From positions 9,713,222 to 9,777,221 of the forward strand of contig OX393583.1 in NCBI GenBank assembly GCA_947652605.1: a stretch of 64,000 nt of DNA. The letters run 5' to 3'. The position numbers and the translations under genes are program-made. The notes beneath the pieces are model-generated. The model was not told the DNA's origin and searched no databases. It was given only the letters and a program-made list of their open reading frames with translations. This document shows positions 11,714 through 23,200 of the stretch, piece by piece (position 1 is the first letter of the stretch; each line of letters opens with the position of its first letter). The DNA is from Elmis aenea (taxonomy: Eukaryota > Arthropoda > Insecta > Coleoptera > Elmidae).

Positions 11714-13291
11714 ATGGAACTTGCGGATATTGAGAGTCGATTGTAGGTTTTTAACATTCCGTGGTGATACAATATGTCAGCTGTTTTTAAATAGGTTTCG
11801 AATCTTAAGAATTTCACACTTTTATTTACTTTTAAATCTATTTCTGATTTTATTAACATTTAATTAAAAAATATAGTTTTCTCAGTACCTATTTAATATC
11901 TAGCAATTTGTCCAAATGTGATCCACTAACCCCCTAGTGGTGCATAGATGATAACGAAAAATAAGTTTGAGAAACACTGATCTAGTGTGCTATATTTTTC
12001 AAAATTTCAGTACAAATTTAACATTAAATAATTTGTGTAGCGTTGGTAGTAGTTTTAGGGCAGTCTGATATTTAATTTTCTTTTTTACTTTCATTGTTGT
12101 ATATTGTACAATTCAAACTAGTTTATTTTTGTATGTGTTTAAGGTAAGTTGTGTGAATTTGTGTATTTTTTTTTAGGGAACAAACTTTGAAACTAACTCA
12201 TTTGTAACGAAGGTACTCTGTAAAACAAACTTTGTACACTTGAAGATAATTTTTGTGTTTGTAGCATTAATTTAAAAAAAAACTTTATCTATGTTTTTTT
12301 CTGTACCATTTTACAATATTGTAGAGATGTATTGCATCTTTTATTATCAATTTATAGTAGGTATTATGACAGGTATTTTTAAGCAACGAAGCACAATTTC
12401 TTTGCGCAGTATAATAATGTTTCGATTTTTGTAAAATTTTGTTTGTCGATGTATTATAGCAAGTCTTGCGATATTTTTTTTAGGTTTAATATATAAACTT
12501 GAAAATATATTCTGTAGTTTTATTCTTAGTGGTGGTGATGGGAAAGCTATTTTCCTTTCCGATGTGTGCGAAGCACTTTTAGAAAAGTTGGTTTTTTAAT
12601 TTATCATACTTGCAAGGTATCACTATGCCTAGGTATTTTGGTGCTTGGTATTGGCGTAGTTATGGGGGGAGCTAGGGGGGATCAAAGCCCTCCCCCCTGA
12701 ACCTACCATTAGCCACCTGCCTTAGTTGAATGATTCAAGAAATAATTTGTTGATTACATTGAAAGTGAAACTGTAAAAAAGCTGAATCCTGAAGAAATTC
12801 TTGCTGAATTTGTTTCCAGAGAAAACCAGAAGATAAATTTCAACTTGTAAATAAGCCCAAATTCAAAGTGCTTTTGTTTGTTACGTAAGTACTAAGTACC
12901 TAGTTTAGTAAGCATTAGTCCGCGTTCAACTTTGTAATTTTAATTAATTTGAAACATTAAAAACATAGATACTTCACTTTGTTTTTGTTTTTGCAATAAA
13001 TCAGACTTCCATAGTTACTACGTAAATCTTACGTTCACTAGCACTTAGCCCGTCCTAGGACGGGAATATTGTATATCTTAAATTTAAACTATTACTTTTT
13101 ATATTACCGTGAGCTGCAAGTTGGACACTTATGTTACCGGTGTTTAAAAATTTACGGTTCATTAGACACAACTCAGTCGGTCAAATGAACCCGTAGTAGT
13201 TTACTGCGTTACTATATTCATGCGTTCCAGAGTTACAGAGTCAGGCTGGACTTTTATATGTATTTATTGTGAACACTTGCATTGTGCATTG
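11714..13291. other. Intergenic, mostly unrecognised
   Basis: No gene seen. Contains a decayed hAT end near 11917-11979 (AAGTTTGAGAAACACTG) and a fragment near 12648-12720 (ATTGGCGTAGTTATGGGGGG) of the MITE family found intact at 18499-18826. Confidence 0.45.
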
Positions 13292-15801
13292 TACAGGGTG
13301 GCCTATTTTCGATGCCCATACAGGGTATCACGATTATTATCAGAAATAAAAAAAAACTAAGTACATACGTAGTCTCGATTTATTTTTTCGAGAGAAATTC
13401 ATCGCCGTAAACTGATTTCTGATATCTTTTTTAATTTTCGAAATATAGCCAAAAACCGGTTTTTGGCAATTTTCAAAAATATTAAATATCTCGCTTAAGG
13501 GGGAACTAAATTTTAGTCGAAGTGCAGAAGTAATAATACACGTAATGTCATATTTACATCTCTTTCTAGTACACTAGCAGAAAACAACATAGCAAAACTA
13601 ATTTCCCCCTCCATATTTCCCCGCCATATATTCGTTCATCACTCTTTATCTTAGCAGTCTATCATTGTTTATTTTTAAACCTGAAAGGGTTTTCCTAGCA
13701 GCCTGTTAGATCTTAGCAGCTAAAGGCGTAAATTTTATAGTAAGTATTACTTTTAGAAAAATTAAATATTACAAAGTTAAAGTTTTTTTACTGTAATAAT
13801 CAAAATAAATTCAATGTATAAATAGTTTTAATTATTTCATATTTCCTATTATAAAAAGAAGAAATATATAGAAAAAGATATATTTACATATTTACATATT
13901 TTTATTATATTAGTACTAGGGCGGTTTATTAGTTATTTAAAACAATTCGATAACACTAAATAACACAAAACACAGAATACATGCCCTGGAAGACAGATGC
14001 CATAAACTATTTTTTTCGTTATTAAAAAAACCGGTAACCGTTATTTTTTGTCCGTAAAAGTGATTTTTAACAGAAACCGAAAACGTTATTTTTAATGGCA
14101 AAAAAACGGAGAAAAGTCGAACAAATCATGTCGTATTATCGCCTAATCGAACCAGTTGGTCTAATCGAATTTTAAATTCAACCGCTTCTTTTGTAGCAAA
14201 CGCAAATAATAGTAGTTGTCTTTGTTGTCGGTCGCCACACGCACTTCATAGATGTTCGAATTTTCTTGAAAAAACCACAAATGATAAATTTCTATTCATT
14301 AAAGGCAAAAACCTTTGTATTTATTGTTTGAGCTCGTTTCATAAAATGAAGGATTGTAACTCAACTTTAAATTGTCGTATTTGCTATAGCAGGCATCATA
14401 CCTTATTTTACTTTGAAAACAAAATCAAATGGTCTTCATCCGAGCACGTATCTACGAGTAAAGAATCGGAAATTACTCATTCACCTTTGGATGAAACTCC
14501 AAACTTACTTTTGAATCAAGTCAATAGCTTAACGACACCTCTTCATCTCGAAACACTGTTTTGTTATCGACAGCCTTAGTTGATGTGTTAGACTGTTGGG
14601 GAAATTATCAAACGCTTCGTGTATTATTAGATAGTGCCAGTCAGACAAATTTTATTAGGTACTGATAGTTGCGTTAAGAAATTAGGGCTGTCCCGAGCCT
14701 CAGTAAATATTCCCATCCATGGCTTGAATCGTACCTTTTCGTGCGAATCTACCAGTTTTACCACATATATTCTTAAACCTAAAGACAAAGAGGAACCTAA
14801 ATTTAATGTCGACTTCATGATTTTGCCGCATGTATGTACGGAAATGCCGTCCACAACTATTAATTCGGAAAATTGGACACATACCACAAACCTTAAGTTG
14901 GCAGACCCACAATTTGGAACGCCACGTAAAATAGACATGTTATTGGGAGCCGACATTTTCCCTTCGATTGTAAGAGATGGTATAGATTCTATAAGAACAA
15001 ATTGACGTTTAGATTTTCCTGTCATTTTTTGTGTTGTAGATATATGTTGTAGAACAGACATACGGCGATAAAATGGTGGGGTATTGCAGCGCCTTCGCTT
15101 CGGAAAGTACAAGTGAAATTTCCTTAAAAAATGGGTTTCTTAGTTCAAGTTTTTAGAAAAAGATTGTGAATAAATTTATTTCAAATTAACAACAATTATT
15201 AAAAACATGTTCCTTAACGGCGGTACAGGACGATATTTTAATTTTAGCCAATAGTTTACAAATATTGATGGTGTAAACAGACGTCAATTTTTAGCTAGTT
15301 TTTAATATTTTTTTATGGTTAACAGTATTAACTTTTTTAAAAATCGAGCCTGTACCGCCATTCTCGAACCAAAAATCTTTTTACTTACAAATTTTTAAGT
15401 ACTTTGGATAATTAGTGTGAGAGAAAAACTTGAACTACGAAAGCTGTTTTATTGCGTGCCTTTAGTTCCCCCTTAACGAAAAGCAAGAGAACAACGTTAA
15501 AAAAAATTTTGCCATGGCTTTTTGTCTTTAATAAGAGCGATGTTCAATTGTTTTTTACTCCTATCAATACCGATATATTACACCCAACTTTATTATTTTA
15601 AATGGCAACCATAGTTGGCTTCGGTAATTTTCAGAGATAAAAAATAAACTATATTTCGAAAATTAAAAAAGATATCAAAAATCTGTTTACGACAATAAAT
15701 TCCTCTCGAAAAAAGAAACCGAGATTACGTACTTAGTTTTTTAAAATCTCTGATAACCGAGATACCCCCCCTGTATGGGCATCGAAAATACGCCACCCTC
15801 A
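13292..15801. mobile_element. Foldback element carrying a nested insertion
   Basis: Left end GTACAGGGTGGCCTATTTTCG and right end CGAAAATACGCCACCC. Arms of about 200 bases pair across GATATCTTTTTTAATTTTCG and its complement. The inner border GGGGGAACTAAA (13497) / TTTAGTTCCCCC (15463) encloses about 1.9 kb that includes a retrotransposon fragment. A copy lacking its right end lies at 32117-32752. Confidence 0.8.
14150..15004 (+). pseudogene. BEL/Pao retrotransposon fragment: gag knuckles and protease
   Basis: An open stretch from about 14200 encodes SSCLCCRSPHALHRC, LCIYCLSSFHKMKDC and CRICYSRHHTLFYFENK, the paired zinc knuckles of BEL/Pao gag. It is followed by LLDSASQTNF, the catalytic aspartate of the DUF1758-type aspartic protease with DSA in place of DSG or DTG. 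After a frameshift near 14660 come KKLGLSRASVNIPIHGLN and KIDMLLGADIFPSIV, diagnostic of this protease family. Reverse transcriptase, integrase and LTRs are absent. The fragment lies inside the foldback element 13292-15801. Confidence 0.8.
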
Positions 15802-16090
15802 ACATAGACCGTATCAATCAATTCTTTTTTTGGAAAATTCATATCGCATTTGTTATACTCATTTATTTATGTTTTAACAATTGACAGCAATTTACTCTGA
15901 CATTTGTTATTACAGAAATTATTGTTTCTATTGTCAAAGTCGGGGCCTACTCCGAGAAAACTAGGAAATTCCTACACAACGCTTATAAGAATAGGTAAAA
16001 TGTAAATATCACAGAAAATATTCATTTTAGGTATAGGTAAGTATTAAGAAAAGTTGAAGAAAAACAAAAATGCAACAAAATGACCTAATA
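15802..16090. other. Intergenic, nothing recognised
   Basis: AT-rich sequence between two foldback elements without recognisable coding potential. Confidence 0.4.
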
Positions 16091-16180
16091 ATATACAGGG
16101 TGTTCCATTTGAAAAAATAAAGTTATTGATGTTTGAAAATTGGGAAGTTGGCACATCTATAAGAAACACCCTGTATAATA
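16091..16180. mobile_element. Minimal foldback element
   Basis: Only about 90 bases between ATATACAGGGTGTTCCATTTG and AAGAAACACCCTGTATAAT. Further unpaired borders of the same kind follow at about 16405 (ATATACTGGGTG), 16466 (CACCCTGTATAC) and 16589 (CACCCTGTATA). Confidence 0.6.
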
Positions 16181-16609
16181 TAAATTAATTTTGATGTATT
16201 TAGACTATGACTACACCTTTTGACTTTGTATGTGCAAAATATCATTTGCCAATTACTATTCATAACGTTGTGCTCTTGGCAAGTATTGTACCCTGTTTTT
16301 CTGGAAATTCAAAGATTTTTTAAGATAAATTGGCAACGTCGCAAAAAATGAAAAAAACAAAATACTGTCATATGGAGATTTTCTTGCTGAATTCGATTAT
16401 GCAAAAATATACTGGGTGTTCAATTTAAAAAAAATACCTTTAGTGACGCCCCACTTTTATGAAACACCCTGTATACTTGAAAATAATTTTAAAACATGCA
16501 CTTCTAGAAATACTATAAGTTTCAATAAAAACTTTTTTTTATTAAGTTGACATTAAGGGCAATAATGGACTTTATCGCACTAATGGCGCACCCTGTATAT
16601 CAATATTTC

Positions 16610-16955
16610 AATATACACTATTAGGATCTCGTAAACGATAAAAGCTGCAAAGACGTTTAAATTAGATAAGTTGTTTTTTATTCAGAGATGCTTTAATATT
16701 TTAAAAAAGTTCTAGGGCATGCTAGATAATTTACAAAAAAATTTAAATTAAAAAAAAAATAGAATACCTATTTCGATATACACTTAGAAGGGCCACGGCC
16801 ACTATTAGGATCTCGTAAACGATAAGAGCTACAAAGAAGTTTAAATTAGATAAATTGTTTTTTTTTTCTAACACCTATTCAGTGATGCTTAAATATTTTA
16901 AAAAAGTTACATGGCACGCTAGATAATTTACAAAAAAAAATATATTTTTTATTTA
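16610..16955. repeat. Tandem duplication, about 185-base period
   Basis: CACTATTAGGATCTCGTAAACGATAA-AGCT occurs at 16617 and again at 16799, followed both times by TTTAAATTAGATAA, ATATTTTAAAAAAGTT and GCTAGATAATTTACAAAAA. The copies are about 85-90% alike by eye. Confidence 0.75.
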
Positions 16956-17195
16956 ATCGTAACACGGTAGTATTTTATCGTACAAAAATATTTTTCTGGA
17001 AAAAGTGATTCAGAAACACTAAAACAAGTGAAAAAAAAAGATAATAAATGAGAAAACCTAAAGAATCATATAGAAAATGTACACTGGTCCAGCCAGACCA
17101 GTGGTGTACGGCTTAGGACTACCAACCTTGCATGTCTAACCATTCACGCCGCCAATTTTTTTCATTAATTTTTTTGTTTCGAAATACATTAAAAC

Positions 17196-19320
17196 ATGTT
17201 CGTTGAGGATATCATGAAATATGAGGTCCTTAAGAGATTTTTTTCTATGAGAAAAATACATTCAAACTTGAAATTGGTCCAGCCAGACCATGGTGTGCAC
17301 ATAAGGGTTAAGGCAAATCGTAGACCTCTGACTGATGCTGAACTGCTTGAAGAATTATCTGACACCGACGAAGATTTATCGGAATATGAAAATCACACTA
17401 GTGACGAAGGTGAAAGTAGTACTTCTGACGATATCGATATTCCTGCACTGCCTTTTGTTGCTATCCAGTGCATTCAATCAATTCAATCAAAGAATGGTAC
17501 CATAGAGTGGTTATTGGAACCTCCACAGCAACAAGGACGGTTATCTTCTGCAAATGTTATAAAAAATACTCCAGGTATTACGAGGTACGCTACTTCAAGA
17601 ATAACAGATGTGAAAAGTGCATTTACAACAATTTTCAATTCAAACATTGAAAAAGAAATTATAAAAATGACAAACATTGAAGGTAAACGAGTTTTTAACC
17701 AAAAATGGAAAAGTTTAGATAGTGCCAATTTTCAAGCATACATTGGACTATTGTTACTAGCAGGAGTTTACAAATCGTACGGGGAATCGACTAAAAGCTT
17801 GTGGAATAAAGAAACTGGCCGTAACATTTTTCGTGCAACAATGTCTTTAGAAACATTTTGTACTATATCGCGTGTTATACGATTTGACAATAAATCCACC
17901 CGTCAAGAAAGAAGAAGCAGAGATAAGCTTGCGGCGATAAGAGAAATATGGGAAAAATGTGTGGAAGTGCTCCCAAAATTATATTACCCTGATGAAAATA
18001 TAACTATAGGTATAGACGAACAGTTAGTTGGATTTCGGGATTTCGCGGCCGCTGTCCTTTCAAGCAGTACATTCCAAGTAAGCCATCAAAATATGGAATA
18101 AAAATATGGACCTTGTGTGACAGTAAAACGTCATACGTCCTAAAGTCTCAAATATATACCGGTAAAGAATTAGGAGCGCTACCAGTAAGTGATCTAACAA
18201 CAGAATTGAGAGGACATAATGTAACGCGATAATTTTTACATCTTATAATTTAGGCCAATTTTTTCTCAAGAGAAAAATTACAATGCTTGGGACAATTAGA
18301 AAAAAATAAGCCAGAACTTCCTCAAAATTTGTGTAATAAAGAGGTGCATAGTTCATCATTTTATTTTACAAAGGACACGACAATAGAAAACTACATTCCT
18401 AAAAAAAATAACGATTCTAATGAGTACATTGCATAATGATAGAGCAGTTAGTATGTACTAGAGATGATAAAAAACCTGAAATGATATTAGAGTACAATCA
18501 TTGGCGTAGTTAGCCCCGAAGTCCAGGGGGGGCTACAGCCCCAGGTGACTGAGGCTGTGAGCTAAAAAAAAAAAGAAAAAGGTCCTCGCTTTTGAACTTT
18601 TGTTGAATCCGGGCCCAATTCTGCTTAATATTAAGACAATTTAAAAAATAATGCTAGATTGGTGCTAATCTATAAGTCGAAATTCATCTTTCTGTTTATT
18701 TAACAGAATACGGTTTCAATTACGTTTGGTGTTTTGTTTAAATGTTTTGTGTTTTTTGGCCAGGGGGGGCTAATGAGAGCTCAGGGGGGCTTAGCACCCC
18801 CTGGTCCCCCCCTAACTACGCCAATGAGTACAATGCAACTAAAGGAGCTGTAGACACCCTTGATCAGCTTGTAAATACTTACACGTGCAAACGTAAAACC
18901 AACCGCTGGCCGTTAATAATTTTTTATAATACACTCGATATCTCAGCTTATAATGCATTTGTTTTATGGACTGCCATAAATCCAGGATGGCACGAAAAAA
19001 AATTGACGAAACGAAGGTTATTTCTGGAGAAATTGGGAATGTCACTTATCAAATATAACTTAGTTAATAGGACACACATGCCAAGAACTGTAGAATCACG
19101 TAAAATAGTCGAAAACATGCAGAAAAGTACAAATCAAAACTCGGCCTCGGGATCTTCTGGAGCAACGGTTAGTGGTGTAAAACGCGCACGGTGTAAATTC
19201 TGTTAATCGAAAAATGATCTTACTGTAATAAATACATTTGCAAGGTACCTGTCACTTATATTTGCCCCAATTGCAAAAAAAATTGAAAATGTAACATTTT
19301 ATAGCATATATTTCAGACAC
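17196..19320 (+). pseudogene. piggyBac transposase, broken
   Basis: Codes for an acidic N terminus (LLEELSDTDEDLSEYENHT) and then the piggyBac core: NIEGKRVFNQKWKSLDSANF, IGLLLLAGVYKS, LWNKETGRNIFRATMSL, and NITIGIDEQLVGFR with the first catalytic aspartate. The frame breaks at about 18036 through an 8-bp near-repeat (TTTCGGGA/TTTCGCGG); after it RCPFKQYIPSKPSKYG and KIWTLCDSKTSYVLKS continue. A second break follows GHNVTRDNFY. At 18499 a 328-bp MITE interrupts the gene, after which GAVDTLDQLVNTYTCKRKTN resumes. The C-terminal Cys motifs KRARCKFC and YICPNCKKN lie in different frames past a stop (19204). The right end is probably CAGCAGGG at about 19533 next to TTAA; the left end was not found. 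Confidence 0.85.
18499..18826. mobile_element. hAT-type MITE inserted in the piggyBac gene
   Basis: Ends CATTGGCGTAGTTAG and CTAACTACGCCAATG are perfect inverted repeats. The 8-base sequence AGTACAAT flanks it exactly (18491-18498 and 18827-18834), as expected of a hAT insertion. Removing one copy restores the piggyBac codons for LEYNATKGAVD. Non-coding, with G/C runs near the ends. Confidence 0.9.
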
Positions 19321-19583
19321 TGAACTGTTATTTTTTTATATTTATAATGAGCTTAAGTTTATTTATTGCATTTAAAATATGTTTAAATTTATTTCATTCG
19401 TTTACAATGTGTTTATGTTTATTTATTTAGTAATAAATCTGTTATAAAGCTATTTTTGTTATATTATTAGGTATCGGGTCATATGTACCCGAACGGTACA
19501 AGCGCACAGCAAATACGAACAGAACAGCAGGGTTAAAGACCTGTTCCACACATCTACAGAAAACTTTTGCAATAAAATTTTTG

Positions 19584-19589
19584 TTTATT
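19584..19589 (-). promoter_or_regulatory. Poly(A) signal of the channel gene
   Basis: AATAAA on the minus strand, about 100 bases past the stop codon; the equivalent AATAAA follows the second copy of the exon at 60345-60350. Confidence 0.55.
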
Positions 19590-19687
19590 TCGTTGAAAAA
19601 TAATTTAATTGCAATTAAAAGAATTTATAAACATATCAAGTAAATAGTAATTCATAAGAATAATGATGATAAAATAAATGATTAGTT

Positions 19688-20221
19688 CTAGGTTTCTTGT
19701 TTAGCTTTATTAAATATTTCTTCTTGGGACGCCGGGAACCATTGCAACAAATATTTCCAATCTTTGTGTTTTAGGATTAGCACATCCACAACTGTTCTTG
19801 CTTTATACGACCACATATGAGGATAGTTCCCGAGTCCCTGCAGTTCCCCGAACGAATCGCCCAGTTTCAGTACCGTCCTCAGTATTTCGTTGTTACCCTG
19901 TTTGTCGTACACTTCTATCTCGCCGCTATGTATGAAGTACATGCTACCATCAATGTCGCCTTTTTCGACCAGATAGCTACCAGGGAAATATACGCAACGG
20001 TTGAAATGAACTACCAATTGCCGTAGAAAGTCGATGTGTGTATTTGCAAACAATACGTTGTTGTCGAGATGGTGACCGTATAGACCACCCATGATATTTT
20101 GTTTAAGATAAGGAGGAGCTGTTGTTATCAGAGCAGGTAACCACTCTCCTCCTTGTCTACTCCAGAGTTGTTGGCAATATTTCCTAACTTTATTAAAAAT
20201 CGGTGGCGATAAGTCGTGACC
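19688..20221 (-). CDS. Channel exon 9 (last): C-linker and CNBD of unit 4
   Basis: Acceptor GTTTTTTAG, phase 0. Encodes GHDLSPPIFNKVRKYCQQLW, EWLPALITTAPPYL, then the CNBD: FPGSYLVEKGDIDGSMYFI, HSGEIEVYDKQGN and the cassette LKLGDSFGELQGL with the conserved Phe-Gly-Glu, followed by YKARTVVDVLIL. Ends AKQET and TAG. A 361-base stretch (19698-20058) is identical to the second copy at 60456-60816. Confidence 0.9.
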   Translation of the reverse strand, partial: GHDLSPPIFNKVRKYCQQLWSRQGGEWLPALITTAPPYLKQNIMGGLYGHHLDNNVLFANTHIDFLRQLVVHFNRCVYFPGSYLVEKGDIDGSMYFIHSGEIEVYDKQGNNEILRTVLKLGDSFGELQGLGNYPHMWSYKARTVVDVLILKHKDWKYLLQWFPASQEEIFNKAKQET

Positions 20222-23200
20222 CTAAAAAACAACAATTAAATGATTGCAAAATGATTTTACTTTACATTAATTTGCAACAAGTCCCTTAAATTATTTACAG
20301 AAATAAGAAAAAGACACAGAGTGTTTCAGACCACCTGTACCAGCACTTTTATTCGAAAATGCGACGTCGACAAAGATAGGGATTTTTTTTTAAATCACGA
20401 AAAGTGTATACGTAAAATTGACTGACGCTATTTCGGTTCTCGTGATTTAACCGGAAGTGGCCAAATCTGGAAGTTCTTTAAAAATTTAAATGGAACCATC
20501 CGGTTTTTATCGCATAAATAGAAAGATATTTGATAAAGAAACACTTTTTACTTGAAAAAACCTATCTATAGTTTGTAGCAGGGTTGGGCAAAATTTGATT
20601 TAAAAAAAATATCATTGATTTGTATTTAAAAAATCACGAATTTTTGTTATTTTTTTGATTTTTTTAAATAAACCTTACTATTTTTCCTTTCTACAACTAA
20701 TTTATTCATTATTCACGCTGCATTATACCGGGTGAGTCATTAGTGCGGGATCGGTGATTGTGGCTAAACGGTTTGAGATATAAAGTTGATTCAAACGTTA
20801 TTTTATACAGTTTATTCTTCCGAACACGATAAAACTATTTTCAAATGTATAGGGTGAGTCACCTGTCTGGAACTAATAGCAACTTTTATATTTCAAATAT
20901 AACGCCCCATTTTTTTTTAAATATTTATGACCGCCTTTATTTTAGCTTTGCATCAATATAAAATACTACAGGTTTTTATGTGGCGTTGTCAATAAAAAAA
21001 ATAATAGTTTTCAAAATTTTACAAGTACCGTTAGTGGTGCGGCAGGGGTGTGGTTTAATCTGTATTGAAGTAACGCTACTGGTCGCCGAAATTCGTAAAA
21101 AAATTATCAAGACCAAAATATTTAATTCCCTCTCCAAATTAATATTTTCGACCAATCAAACTCAGATTTATTAGAAACGGCCAATAAACGCATGAAAATC
21201 TGTTGATTGTGAAAAGGATATTATCAATGTATGATTATGTTCATTGGTCGTTTAAGGAAATCTGAGGTTGTTATTGGTCGAAATCGCAAATTTGACAGAA
21301 GGATCATCATTTGACAGGGGAATGTAAAATTATTACCGTGTAATATTGCTCCTATTAGTAGTCTCTAGAAGATTTTAGATTAGTGATTGGTTGAAAACGC
21401 AAATTTGACAGGTGAAGGAAATTTTCTTAGTAAATTTAACATTCAAAAAGTAAGCAACGAATCGAAAAGTTTATTACCCTGAGATTCTTCGATAGCTCCT
21501 TTATTAATGAAAATATCAAAAAATGTTTAATACAAATATTGTGCCAGCCTTATTTTCTACATAACCTAAAATTATTTTCAAATATACAGGGTGTTTCGTT
21601 TGAGCGGCACATATAAAAATTAAATTTTTTTAAATAGAACACCCTGTATATTTTTACATTTTTGGATCCCTCTTAAAATTTACTTTAAAAAATGTATAAG
21701 GTTATATGGGTCTTATGCCTAATTTACATTGGTATAGTAGCTTATGCAAGTAACTAAAGCAAGTAGCTAAAGCAAGTTACTAAATCAAGTAGCTAAATTA
21801 TGCGTCTACACACAATTTAGTGAAGTTGTTTAGTAAACTGACAGAAATGGACTATCGTGCGATAGTCCGCTTATCAGTCAAAACATGTATTGAAAATTTG
21901 AGCGAAGAATTATTGGAAATGGTACGGGGTGATAAGAAAAATTTAATTGTGGTATCTTCACCCCAACGTACTAGTGCCATATTTTTTCTTTTTACACTTT
22001 TTACACACGTTGCGCACTTGACAGTGACGTTTAAAAAGGAAGCGCAGGTCAGGTCACTTGCGCAAGTAAATAGAAATTACTAATCACTAAATTGTTTACT
22101 TGCGCAAGTACTAAACAAAAGTGTCTACACGTTGCAAGTAGCTAAATTTAGCTACTTGATTTAGTAACTTGCTTTAGCTACTATACCAATGTAAATTCGG
22201 CATTAAGTTAACCGTTTTCGTAAAATTTACATTTTTATGAAATTTTTGAGCAATACAGCACTTTCATTTTTTTTAACATTAAAGTTATTTAAAAAAGCGG
22301 TAAAATTTCGTTTAGAAATTAGATTGACAATAGATTAATTAACACTTTGCGCTAGCTACATTTTAAAAATATTATACAGGGTGTTTTTTACGCTTGGTCA
22401 AACTTGTAAAACTTTAAACATTGATAAGTCATTTTTCTTAAATGCAACACTCTGTATATTTTTACATTTTCTTGTAGAGAATTTAATTGTCTTTCGAAAT
22501 TATTAAGCATGTCCTATACCTAAAGTTAATGTTTTTCGAGCTATCTCGATTTTTATTAGTATTACTAAGGCAATTAAAATATTTTAAAGTCGGCCATGGA
22601 GGTAAGTCGTAATTTTTCAAAGATATTTTAAACAAAAGAATAATAAGAGCTCCAACTTTAATTTTAGGCTAAAAATGTACCCCATTTTACCGAAATGTAT
22701 CGTGTAAATTGTTCAAGATTGTTCTACGCACAGCCGTAGACGTTGTCTGAAAGACTCTAGCTCCCTTTATAACATTTCGGGGGTTATACCATTAAAAGCA
22801 AAACGAATCCTGTTCTGCATATCTTCAGCAGTTGTTGGGGGGTCTTGATACACCTGTTTTATGTATCCCCACAAAAATAAATCTATTGGGGTAAGATCAG
22901 GTGACCTAGGTGGCCAGGAGATTGGTCTACCTCGCCCTATCCATCTATTAGGATATTCTGTGTTCGGCAACTGCTATGTTGCTTTTAATGGTATAACCCC
23001 CGAAATGTTATCAAGAGTGCTAGAGTCTTTCAGACAACGTCTACGGCTGTGCGTAGAACATGAACAAGGATATAATTTTGAACAATTTATACGATAATTT
23101 TCGGGAAAAAGGGTACATTATTAGACTTAAATTACAGTTGGAGCTCTTTTTATTATTTTGTTTAAAAATTCTTTGAAAAATTACGACTTACCTCCATGGC

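Noticed and set aside
19817..20026. Plus-strand open frame opposite the terminal channel exon, also present at 60575-60784
   Set aside because: It is the antisense shadow of a conserved exon; its presence in both copies follows from the identity of the DNA.
21820..22083. 87-codon open frame as a host gene
   Set aside because: It lies within a PIF/Harbinger MITE with TTA target duplication and matches no family I know; kept only as part of the element.
22861..23097. Single 78-codon plus-strand open frame
   Set aside because: Its first half is antisense to the transposase on the other strand; only the part from 22981 is sense coding, so it is an accident of the inverted duplication.
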